Positions 9,001 to 16,900 of a DNA stretch of 48,296 nucleotides are shown here, one piece after another; position 1 is the first letter of the stretch; each line of letters begins with the position of its first letter. Source of the DNA: a virus; the IMG/VR virus record IMGVR_UViG_3300025083_000062, positions 1-48,296 of that record; one strand, 5' to 3'. The translations under genes were made by a program, and so were the position numbers. The notes under the pieces were generated by a model, which saw only the letters and a program-made list of their open reading frames with translations, had not been told where the DNA came from and made no database searches.

Positions 9001-9295
9001 TGAAACAGAAGCTATCCTTCAAGGTGGTGGAGCCACAGGTGATGACGATGGTCCAACAGTTACTACAGGTGGTGGTACAAGAGCTAGAGATCCAAATTCT
9101 GGCCCAAGTACAGGAGAAAGCACCTTTACTGGTCCTAAAGGAGATAAATACACCTTTGATAGTGAAGACATGACTACTGAAGAAGAAGCAGAAAACGATG
9201 CTATCTTTGATGCCATTGACGCACAGTTTGAATCAGCAGGTGTGTCACAGAACAAAGGTGGTCTAATGGCAAGAAAAAAGGCTAACAAAAAATAA
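6065..9295 (+). CDS. Large structural protein with FNEGG motifs
   Basis: A 1076-residue protein between portal and scaffold. Visible: a small N-terminal module (about residues 35-90, around W-V-N-V-P-T-I-F-D-G), the motif F-N-E-G-G twice (near residues 91 and 580), the segment D-I-P-A-M-L-S-E-G-E-Y-V-V-P-A-D (about 629-646), which recurs in large marine phage structural proteins, a Pro/Gly/Thr-rich linker near residues 805-825, a Gly/Ala-rich hydrophobic stretch around 850-890, and a C-terminus ending in Lys-rich K-K-A-N-K-K. Likely a virion protein stored in the head or at the connector. Function beyond that is unknown. It may be processed, as the repeated motifs separate distinct modules. 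Confidence 0.7.
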   Translation: MADVGKKTGKKTQAGRDVYKTPEGELVSEKSTTFKYKGKWVNVPTIFDGKSYDEETLILMLEADIIKPTSVHNSLKEATEAARKRSDSLKFNEGGMADQTRKFYEDNVGNPEAIAEAYGVDLVDPDETLESAKAVGQFALESLPGVGTAFTVADIEDELKKEEPNYVKIGMLVGTEAIGLIPGLGTAAKNMIRKGADMARQTDEVMDVASSIPKVSRKSTPTYTDAELLEADEIISEWGKGNLTNPELRSKLREKGFTIETKRISPKMTGDDLEVVGPDGNIVRWKDMPRGRVNREADAVEAARLRNDPDALEQWRKDKKLPETQRQKNLPDAQAAAQSLIEGKITSKEARKRIQEAFPEPKEYTAEEVMNLLPTLTEVQGALGKKGTRYPILGVEGADLAEGQVVSSRLDIPAYDDYDKWVVSIHDGNQKSGSVVGYGQAIRLKNIRFGSDADTALDIARGTRTDRKTLQDAIDKKTGGPAKQNKATIARIFGEYTSEDPYDLQRQAAEIIASGSDEWTQVGMNPYRGSGFYDKKTGKPVFEADEIIQVGPLVLAKNVKKPTVSQMKEMGVRTQDGKIRMFNEGGTAMNMQKQMSLFEYGGIADDGMKKDPVSGNDIPPGSLASEVRDDIPAMLSEGEYVVPADVLRYYGVNFFEDLRNKAKTGLSSMEQNGRIGGEPLSPQQIQQNMSGAPQAGAPAPMPVQANQGVLTMPKEYTQQSQMLGAGGFNPADWATVGGSTFNQTSQQDSVTTFKTFVNSDTNQSKVIEYINGKLKNPSDEQYTVPPYYEFGTAALKKAQQATQQPTGGDDGGGTPPPTTPTSDTSLISAFDDMDLSSPLAAAEAMMANATNLGGGAGAALAASVAGPAGMGFMGLAQSGNALTNISNLNALSILAQAQGKTDDAKTIAKMADDLSGKSNLITQALDDIVATGNQKAGQLIDKYGLRATRDPKTGRFTFSQDDIKYNRSYLSTYTLARQNETEAILQGGGATGDDDGPTVTTGGGTRARDPNSGPSTGESTFTGPKGDKYTFDSEDMTTEEEAENDAIFDAIDAQFESAGVSQNKGGLMARKKANKK

Positions 9296-9307
9296 CAATA
9301 AGGCTAC

Positions 9308-9325
9308 CCAGGGAATAAACCCTGG
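9308..9325 (+). other. Intergenic stem-loop before the scaffold gene
   Basis: CCAGGG (9308-9313) and CCCTGG (9320-9325) form a perfect 6-bp stem with an AATAAA loop. No U-tract follows, so it is more likely an mRNA stability or processing element than a terminator. It separates the 1076-residue structural gene from the scaffold gene. Confidence 0.45.
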
Positions 9326-9346
9326 CCCCAACATAAGGAAAATACT

Positions 9347-10303
9347 ATGCCTGAAATGATGACAATGGAAAGCCCTAAGAAAGCAGGGTTTGTAGATAGA
9401 AGCTTCAACAACCAACAGCGCAAGAAGCGCATGGAAGAAGAAGCGAAAGAGATTGCAAAACTAGAGGCAGAGGCTCGTGGTGAAGAGTATGTTGAAGAAA
9501 GTGAACCCAGTGGCGAAAGTACTGAGGACACCCAGGTACAAGCCACAGGTGATACCCAACAAGAAGAACAAGCATCCCAGGAAGGGGAAGCACAGGAAGA
9601 CGATGCCACAGCAGGACTAAGTGCTGAAGAGAAGTCTTTCAAGAAACGTTATGGTGATCTACGCAGACACATGCAAGAGAAAGAAAAGGAATGGAATGGA
9701 CGCCTTGAAGCTCTTGAAAAAGGAAAGAAGAAACAAAGTATTGTTCCTCCTAAGTCTGATGAAGACATCGAAGAGTGGGCAAAACAGTACCCAGACGTAG
9801 CAGGTATTGTAGAAAAGATTGCTTCAGAGAAAGCAAGAGAGATGTTCAGTAAAGCAGAAGAACGTCTAAAAGAATTAGATGAAGCTCATAATGAAGCACT
9901 ACGAATGAAAGCAGAGAATGTTATTCGTAAGTCTCATGATGACTTCGATGAACTAAGACAATCAGAAGGATTCCACAACTGGGCAGAGGAACAGCCTAAG
10001 TGGGTTAGGGATGCTCTATACGAAAACATGGATGATCCTGCATCTGTTATTCGTGTGATTGATCTTTATAAGGTTGATAATGGAATGACTAAAGCAGCTA
10101 AGAGAAATACTCGTAAAGCTGCAGCGTCATCTGTTACCAAAGGTACTCGTACTTCTATTGATGCTAAAGGTGTCTCAGGTCAGATCAAAGAATCTGAGGT
10201 TGCCAAGATGTCAGCTAAGGAGTTTGAGGCTCGTCAAGATGAAATCCAAGAAGCTATGGCTTCTGGTAAATTTGTCTATGACATGTCTGGCGCAGCCAGA
10301 TAA
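9347..10303 (+). CDS. Putative scaffolding protein
   Basis: A 318-residue, very acidic, Gln/Glu-rich and almost entirely helical protein placed immediately before the major capsid gene, the classic position and composition of a capsid assembly scaffold. Residues about 40-95 form an acidic low-complexity tract, residues 100-130 a charged coiled coil, residues about 150-200 another, and the C-terminal third is basic (K-A-A-K-R-N-T-R-K around 245-255), as expected for a coat-binding end. AAGGAAA lies 7 bases before the ATG. Scaffold assignment is by position and composition. Confidence 0.75.
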   Translation: MPEMMTMESPKKAGFVDRSFNNQQRKKRMEEEAKEIAKLEAEARGEEYVEESEPSGESTEDTQVQATGDTQQEEQASQEGEAQEDDATAGLSAEEKSFKKRYGDLRRHMQEKEKEWNGRLEALEKGKKKQSIVPPKSDEDIEEWAKQYPDVAGIVEKIASEKAREMFSKAEERLKELDEAHNEALRMKAENVIRKSHDDFDELRQSEGFHNWAEEQPKWVRDALYENMDDPASVIRVIDLYKVDNGMTKAAKRNTRKAAASSVTKGTRTSIDAKGVSGQIKESEVAKMSAKEFEARQDEIQEAMASGKFVYDMSGAAR

Positions 10304-10307
10304 ACTA

Positions 10308-10335
10308 TTGACACTTAAGAAGTGATCAATATAAC
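10308..10335 (+). promoter_or_regulatory. Strong promoter upstream of the capsid gene
   Basis: A perfect TTGACA (10308-10313) and TATAAC (10330-10335) are separated by 16 bases, just past the scaffold stop. The 14-mer GATCAATATAACTA (10324-10337) covering the -10 recurs exactly on the opposite strand at 47224-47211. Predicted start near 10342, so the transcript begins at the first leader hairpin. Confidence 0.7.
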
Positions 10336-10341
10336 TACACG

Positions 10342-10388
10342 TATCTAGTATAGAGCCTCCTCAGGGACTACCTCTATAGATACTTTTT
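10342..10388 (+). terminator. Leader hairpin with U-tract (attenuator or small-RNA terminator)
   Basis: TATCTA-gta-TAGAG (10342-10355) pairs with CTCTATAGATA (10372-10382) to give 11 bp with a 3-base bulge, followed by C and five T (10384-10388). Because it begins where transcription should start, it would either release a ~47-base RNA or act as an attenuator of the capsid transcript. The stem is mostly A-U, so termination may be partial. Confidence 0.4.
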
Positions 10389-10413
10389 CATAAAAGTCTA
10401 AACTACAAAGAAC

Positions 10414-10500
10414 CACCTGTTCAAGTATAGGCCCAGTGGTATCAATGAGCGCAAGTTGATACCTACTGCACCCTAGAAAAGTAACAGCCTCTTTCAGGTG
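10414..10500 (+). promoter_or_regulatory. Structured 5' leader of the capsid mRNA
   Basis: A long imperfect hairpin: TAGG/CCTA (10428-10431, 10472-10475), internal loop, CAGT/ACTG (10434-10437, 10465-10468), one bulged T, then a perfect 8-bp stem GGTATCAA/TTGATACC (10438-10445, 10456-10463) with a 10-base loop. CACCTG (10414-10419) and CAGGTG (10495-10500) can close the whole element. No open reading frame of note lies in 10304-10542. It may stabilise the capsid mRNA or be bound by a protein; function unknown. Confidence 0.5.
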
Positions 10501-10542
10501 TTTAGCTTTCTCTTAAAGCCAAATATCATGGAGGATTTAATC

Positions 10543-11616
10543 ATGGCTTTTGCATCCGCATCAGGTTATACCAACCTGCCAAATGGGAACTTTTCCCCAA
10601 TCATCTATTCCAAAAAGGTGCAGCTTGCATTCAGGAAGAGCACAGTTGTAGGTGACATTACGAACTCTGAATATTTCGGAGAGATCGCAAATCAAGGTGA
10701 CACAGTGAAAATTATGAAAGAACCTGAGATCTCAGTTTCTGCATACACTCGTGGCACAACCATCGCAGCGCAAGATCTTAGTGATGACGATTTCTCGTTA
10801 GTCGTTGATAAAGCTAACTATTTTGCCTTCAAGATGGACGATATCGAAGAGGCTCATAGCCACATCGATTTCATGAACCTTGCTACCAACAGAGCAGCTT
10901 ACCGTCTTGCTGACCAGCATGACCAAGAAGTTCTAGGTTACCTAGCAGGTTACAAACAGTCTGCCCTACATGGGAATGCTGACACAGTTAACGATACTGT
11001 TAACGGTACTAAAGCAGACTCAACAGCAGGTGATGACGAACTACTTGCAGCAAACAAGCTAAACAAAGGTGACTTTGGTAACATCACAACAGCTTCTGCT
11101 GGTGACCATTCGATCCCTGTTGCAGCACGTTTGCCAGGTGCAACTGCACTACCAACAGAATACGTTTCACCAACAATGATGGTGGCTCGTATGGGTCGTC
11201 TACTTGATCAACAACAAGTTGACAAAGATGGTCGTTGGATCGTAATTGACCCTGTCATGATGGAAATCTTGATGGACGAAGATTCACGTTTCCTACAATC
11301 TGATTGGGGTGCTTCAGGCGGTCTACGTAACGGCCTAGTAATCAACAACTGGAATGGTTTCAGAGTTTACTCTTCTTCAAACCTACCATCAGTTGGTACT
11401 GGTGCTGCTACAACAGGTACAGACAACCAGAACACTGACTACGGTGTAATCGTAGCTGGTCATGATTCAGCCGTTGCTACTGCAGAGCAGATCAACAAGA
11501 CTGAAACATATCGTGATCCAGATTCATTTGCCGATATTGTTCGTGGTATGCACCTTTACGGTAGAAAAATTCTAAGACCAGAAGCACTGGTCACAGCTAA
11601 GTACAACTTGGCTTAG
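10543..11616 (+). CDS. Major capsid protein
   Basis: A 357-residue shell protein. The ATG at 10543 has an excellent GGAGG (10530-10534) 8 bases upstream; an in-frame GTG at 10498 lies in the structured leader and is rejected. Sequence features fit HK97-fold phage coat proteins of this size: an N-terminal arm, a segment V-K-I-M-K-E-P-E-I-S-V (about residues 64-74), a helical spine region around D-D-I-E-E-A-H-S (about 103-110), and a C-terminal A-domain with G-R-K-I-L-R-P-E-A. No cysteine is seen. It follows the scaffold, has its own strong promoter and leader, and is followed by a GC-rich hairpin, all consistent with the most highly expressed late gene. Confidence 0.88.
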   Translation: MAFASASGYTNLPNGNFSPIIYSKKVQLAFRKSTVVGDITNSEYFGEIANQGDTVKIMKEPEISVSAYTRGTTIAAQDLSDDDFSLVVDKANYFAFKMDDIEEAHSHIDFMNLATNRAAYRLADQHDQEVLGYLAGYKQSALHGNADTVNDTVNGTKADSTAGDDELLAANKLNKGDFGNITTASAGDHSIPVAARLPGATALPTEYVSPTMMVARMGRLLDQQQVDKDGRWIVIDPVMMEILMDEDSRFLQSDWGASGGLRNGLVINNWNGFRVYSSSNLPSVGTGAATTGTDNQNTDYGVIVAGHDSAVATAEQINKTETYRDPDSFADIVRGMHLYGRKILRPEALVTAKYNLA

Positions 11617-11629
11617 TACTTAAAACTTT

Positions 11630-11654
11630 AGGGGCTGGGCGACTGGCCCCTTTA
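11630..11654 (+). terminator. GC-rich hairpin after the capsid gene
   Basis: AGGGGC (11630-11635) pairs with GCCCCT (11646-11651) across a 10-base loop, followed only by a short T-run. It could terminate part of the capsid transcripts or protect their 3' ends while allowing read-through into the adaptor gene 22 bases further on. Confidence 0.45.
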
Positions 11655-11676
11655 GGCTATCTGAAGGATTTTTGTA

Positions 11677-12396
11677 ATGGTTAATTACGTTACACTAGTA
11701 AATGAACTACTAACTAGACTTAACGAGGTTACCCTTGCTGTAGGGGGTAGTGGCTTTACTGATGTACGTAACGTACAGGCACTAGCTAAACAAGCTGTAA
11801 ATAACTCCATTAGAAATATCTTACAGACAGGTCAGGAATGGCCTTTCCTAAAAACTACGTACACTCAGACATTGACTGCAGGTACAAGAGAGTATGACTT
11901 TCCATCTGACTTCTCTAGGGCAGACTGGCAGACTTTCTACATCAAACAACTTTCAGGTGGGACTAATATTCCTACAGCTATGAAAGTTATTTCTTATGAC
12001 GAGTATGTTCAAAAGTATCGTCAAGGAGATGACACAGGAGATCAGACAGGTATATCTGCTCCTACTCTTGTTTATCAAACAAACGAAGAGAAGTTTGGTG
12101 TAACACCTATTCCTGATGCAGCATACGAAATTGAGTATGTGTACTGGTCATTTCCTGCAGACCTAAGTGCTTACGATGATGTAACAGTTATTCCTGATAG
12201 ATTTAAACATGTAATCATTGATGGTGCTATGATGTACATGATGAGATTTAGATCTAATGAGCAGAGTGCTGCAGTACACCAAGGCGTGTTCCAAGATGGT
12301 ATTAAGTCTATGAGAAGAGTTCTTGTAGACGAACCTCTAAGAATAAGATCCACAGTAGTTGAAAGAGCTAATGTAGGTTTGAGTAGAGTAAGCTAA
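11677..12396 (+). CDS. Head-tail adaptor / tail tube A-like protein
   Basis: A 239-residue protein. The N-terminus is helical (L-V-N-E-L-L-T-R-L-N-E-V, residues 7-18), followed by W-P-F-L-K and R-E-Y-D-F-P, the pattern seen in podovirus adaptor proteins (SU10-adaptor / T7 gp11-like) that bind under the portal. The later part around residues 150-200 holds D-A-A-Y-E-I-E-Y-V-Y-W and a helix with paired Met residues. It sits between capsid and nozzle genes as expected. The stop shares one base with the next ATG (TAATG). Confidence 0.78.
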   Translation: MVNYVTLVNELLTRLNEVTLAVGGSGFTDVRNVQALAKQAVNNSIRNILQTGQEWPFLKTTYTQTLTAGTREYDFPSDFSRADWQTFYIKQLSGGTNIPTAMKVISYDEYVQKYRQGDDTGDQTGISAPTLVYQTNEEKFGVTPIPDAAYEIEYVYWSFPADLSAYDDVTVIPDRFKHVIIDGAMMYMMRFRSNEQSAAVHQGVFQDGIKSMRRVLVDEPLRIRSTVVERANVGLSRVS

Positions 12397-13952
12397 TGGC
12401 AGACAACTTAGGCTCCTTTAAAGTATTTGCTCAGGGTGGATTGAACCTGAACAGGGACGTGTTGTCACAAGGTGAAACACAACCTGGTTCTGCTATCTCT
12501 TTGCTTAACTACGAACCTGCTACTACTGGTGGGTATAGACGTGTAAGTGGTTACACCAACGACTACGGCACAGTACCTGGGGATAGCTCTGGCAGTGTTC
12601 TTGGTGTAGCAGTAGCTGCTGGTATTAACGATGGTATTCTTGCTGCACGTAAACCTTCTACAGGTAATAACTACTTACACTATTGGGATGCTACAGCAGA
12701 GTCTTGGACAGCAGTGACTACTTCTGGTTCACCTACAATGACAGGTGTATCTAAAGTAAGGTTTACTAGGTTCAACTGGGGTACAGCAAAAGTTATTTTA
12801 ACAGATGGTGTAAACCCTGCAGCTACCTACGATGGTACAACTTACACACAGATTACAGCTACAGAAGCTCCTGATGATCCTAAGTTTGCTGCAGTATTTA
12901 AGAACCACATGTGGCTTGCAGGTGATCCTGCTGAACCTCATAACGTTTACTTCAGTGCACCTACAGACGAAACAAAGTGGTCACCTGCAGATGGTGCTGG
13001 TGTAATTAACGTAGGTTTTCCTGTTGTAGCAATCAAACCATTTCGTGATTCTTTGTTTGTGTTTGGTACGAACAACATTAAAAGGATTGTAGGCAACAAT
13101 ATCTCAGACTGGGCTGTACAGCACGTAACAGATGACCTTGGATGCCTAGCATCAGACAGTGTTATTGAGATTGGTGGTGACCTAATCTTCTTATCACAAG
13201 ATGGTATCAGACCTATTTCAGGTACAGATAAGATTGGTGACGTTAACTTGGAAACACTAACCAAGAACATCCAATCTTTTGTTTCTGACGTTATCTTTAA
13301 CAATGACCTGGATGCTGTATCTTCTGTAATCATCAGAGGTAAATCTCAGTTTAGATTGTTCTACAATACAGACAGTGGTGCTGCTCTACTTGGTGGCCTA
13401 CGTTTAGGACAACAGGGTGGAATTGGATTTGAGTTTGGTCAGATGATTGGCATTGAAGCTACATGTGCTGACAGTGGATACATCGACAAAGAAGAATACG
13501 TCATTCATGGGGATACCTCAGGAAAAGTTTATAGACAGGAATCAGGTAACAGCTTCGGTGGTAATAACATCGTAAGCCTTTACCAAACACCATTCTTGCA
13601 CATGCAAGATCCAGAGCAACGTAAGATTATTCATACTGTTGCTACTTACCTTAGATCAGAAGGTGATAACGAGATCATAATGTCAGTTATCTTTGACTAT
13701 GATGATACCACCATTCTTAACCCAACCAACTTTATTCTTACAAACGAAGGTGCAGCAGCCTACTATAACGAGGCTATCTACGATGAACCTTCTAATACAA
13801 CAATATGGAGTGGTAACCCCTCTCCTGTCCAAAGAGTAAATGTTTCAGGTTCGGGTAAATCAGTTTCTTTTAGATATGTTACAAATGACACGAATGCTGC
13901 ACACAGTGTCCAAGGCATTGTTGTGACGTTTGGAGTGGGGGATAGATTATAA
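12396..13952 (+). CDS. Tail nozzle (tail tube B-like) protein
   Basis: A 518-residue beta-rich protein. It starts with the segment N-L-N-R-D-V-L (residues 17-23) and Y-R-R-V-S-G-Y, then repeated beta-strand blocks of about 50 residues (for example F-K-N-H-M-W-L-A-G and F-R-D-S-L-F-V-F-G) that read as a beta-propeller, as in T7 gp12-like and P22 gp10-like nozzle/hub proteins that close the tail of podoviruses. Only two cysteines are present, in sharp contrast to the fibre genes downstream. The order adaptor-nozzle-fibre supports a short-tailed virion. Coupled to the adaptor by TAATG and followed one base later by the fibre gene. Confidence 0.8.
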   Translation: MADNLGSFKVFAQGGLNLNRDVLSQGETQPGSAISLLNYEPATTGGYRRVSGYTNDYGTVPGDSSGSVLGVAVAAGINDGILAARKPSTGNNYLHYWDATAESWTAVTTSGSPTMTGVSKVRFTRFNWGTAKVILTDGVNPAATYDGTTYTQITATEAPDDPKFAAVFKNHMWLAGDPAEPHNVYFSAPTDETKWSPADGAGVINVGFPVVAIKPFRDSLFVFGTNNIKRIVGNNISDWAVQHVTDDLGCLASDSVIEIGGDLIFLSQDGIRPISGTDKIGDVNLETLTKNIQSFVSDVIFNNDLDAVSSVIIRGKSQFRLFYNTDSGAALLGGLRLGQQGGIGFEFGQMIGIEATCADSGYIDKEEYVIHGDTSGKVYRQESGNSFGGNNIVSLYQTPFLHMQDPEQRKIIHTVATYLRSEGDNEIIMSVIFDYDDTTILNPTNFILTNEGAAAYYNEAIYDEPSNTTIWSGNPSPVQRVNVSGSGKSVSFRYVTNDTNAAHSVQGIVVTFGVGDRL

Positions 13953-16900
13953 ATGGCAGGTTATACAAGACAAAGTGCTGCTGATATTGTTTCTGGTCAG
14001 GTTATTAAAGCTGAACCAGTACACAATGAATTTGAACAGCTTGTAGCAGCATTTAGTGCAAGCACAGGTCACAGACATGATGGCACTTCTACTGGAGAAG
14101 GTGGCCTCATTCCTCTAATTTCAGACACTAATCAGTACAGCAAAGTTGTTGTTGATACAGCTAACAACAGAATTAATTTCTTTACTAACGTTGGTAGTGC
14201 AGCAGTAGAGCAGGTAAGGATACAAGATGGAGCTATTGTTCCTGTCACTGATGAAGATATTGATCTGGGTTCTCCGACTGCTGAGTTTAAAGATCTTTAC
14301 ATTGATGGTGTGGGTTATATCGACACTCTGGCGATTCACGAGAATGCTACTATTACAGGTAACCTTACCGTTAATGGGAATACTACTCTTGGTAGTGACG
14401 ATAGTGATACTGTTACAGTAAATGCTGATGTTGCCTCAGACCTTATCCCTTCTGCAGATGCAACGTATGATCTAGGTGCTACAGGTAGTGAGTGGAATGA
14501 TGCTTACATTACTGGAACAGCAAATATTGACAGCCTTGTAGCTGACACAGCAGACATTAATGGTGGTACTATTGATGGTACTATAATTGGTAATACGACT
14601 GCTGCTTCTGGTGAATTTACAACTTTAGGATCTAGTGGTAACCTTACTGTTGGTGGAACTGCAGGAATTACAGGAAATACTACACTGGCAGGTACACTGA
14701 GTGTTACAGGTGCTGCAGGTTTTGCTGATACAGTAACTGTGCCAGGTCTTTCTGCCACAGGAACAGCAACTCTAGCTACGGTAGATATTAATGCAGGTAA
14801 TATTGATGGGACTGTTATCGGTGCTTCTAGTGCTGCTGCAGGTAGCTTTACTACAGTTAGTACGACAGGACAGGGTACTTTTGCTTCAGTCGATATCAAT
14901 GGGGGCACTATTGACGGTGCTATTATTGGTGGGACTACAGCAGGTGCTATAACAGGTACAACAGTTACAGCTAACACTTGCTTCGTAGGTGATGTTACTG
15001 GTGCTGTTTCAGGTAATGTAACAGGCAACCTAAATGGTAATGCAGTAGGTTGTCACACAGGAAACTTTGATGGTGTAGTTGGTGCTACAACACCTGCTGC
15101 TGTAACTGGCACAACCATCACAGCCAATACTTGCTTTGTTGGAGATATAACAGGTGATGTAACAGGTACAGTCACAGGAAACGTGACTGGTGACTTGACT
15201 GGTGATGTAACTTCAGTAGGTACTTCTACTTTCTGTGATATTAACATGACAGGTACAGCAGGGCTTGATATGGGTTCTGCTAAAATTACCTCTCTTGGGA
15301 CACCAACCCTTGATGGAGATGCAAGTACAAAGTGTTATGTAGACCAACAAATCAGTAACCTAGTTGGTGGTGCTCCTGGTGCTCTTGATACTCTGAGTGA
15401 ACTAGCTGATGCTATCAACAATGATGCAGACTTCTATACATCCCTTACAACTTGCTTAGGTACAAAACTAGCATGTGCAGGTGGAACTATGTCAGGGGAT
15501 CTTTCCCTTGGTGCTAACAAAGCTACATCTACAGCTACACCTGCTACAGATGATACATTGACTCGTAAGGGTTACGTTGATACACAAGATGCTCTAAAAC
15601 TAAACCTGACTGGTGGAACCATGTCGGGTGCTATTGCTATGGGTACATCAAAGATCACAGGACTAGGTGATCCTACTCTAGCACAAGATGCAGCCACAAA
15701 GACATACACAGATACTCAACGTGATACAAGACTAGCTTGTTCTGGTGGTACTGTAACTGGCACTATTGATATGGGTGCCAATAAAATCACTACGACTTAT
15801 ACACCTACTGATGCTGCTGATTTGACTACGAAGACTTATGTTGACGGTATTCTACAGTCAGCTACAGATGCAGCCACTTCAGCTACTTGTGCTGCTAATA
15901 GTGCAACTGCTGCAGCTACATCTGAAACAAATGCAAGTAACTCAGCTACTGCTGCTGCTACTTCAGCAACAAATGCAGCTACTTCTTACGATGACTTTGA
16001 TGACAGATACCTTGGTGATAAAGCTTCAGACCCATCAGTAGACAACGATGGAGATGGATTACTTACTGGTGCATTATACTGGAATACTACAGACAATGCT
16101 CTAAAAGTATACACAGGATCTGCTTGGAACTCTGCAGCATTTACCCTTGGTGATGCTCTTACTGCTATTTCTGATGATACTAGCCCCACCCTTGGTGGAA
16201 ATTTAGATGCTAACAGTAACTGTATTACAGGTGTAGCAAACATTTGTGCTACCAACCTTTGTGGTACACTGACAGGTAACGTTACTGGTAATGTCACTGG
16301 TTGTGTTTCAACACTGGGTAATCATGATACAGATGACCTAGCAGAGGGGACAAACCAGTACTTTACAACAGCTAGAGTAGACAGCCACCTATCAGGTGGT
16401 ACAGGTGTTACTTACACATCTGGTGCAATAGCTATTGGACAGGCTGTTGGTACAGCAGACAACGTATGCTTTGGTTCTGTCTGTGTTTCAGCAAATCCAA
16501 CTTTAGCTTGCCAACTTGCAACCAAAGAGTACGTTGATACAATTGCTGCTGCAGGGTTACACTACCATGATCCTGTTCGTGTTCAAACAACAGCCAGCTT
16601 ATCTGCTACGTATGACAATGGGTCATCAGGTGTAGGGGCAACACTTACTAACAACGGCACCCAAGCTGCAATAAGTATTGATGGTGTGGCACTTTCAAGT
16701 GCAGATCGTGTTCTTGTTACAGAACAAACTAATGCTTATGAAAATGGTGTTTACACAGTTACTACTGTAGGATCTGGTTCTACTAACTGGGTTCTTACTC
16801 GTTCTACAGATACCGATAGTTCAGCACCATCTGATCCTGATGCACTAGGACAAGGTGATGCTTTCTTTATCAAAGAAGGTGACACAAATGCAGGTCACTT

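Noticed and set aside
10498-10542. GTG start of the capsid protein at 10498
   Set aside because: It lies in the 3' arm of the leader structure; ATG 10543 has GGAGG at ideal spacing.
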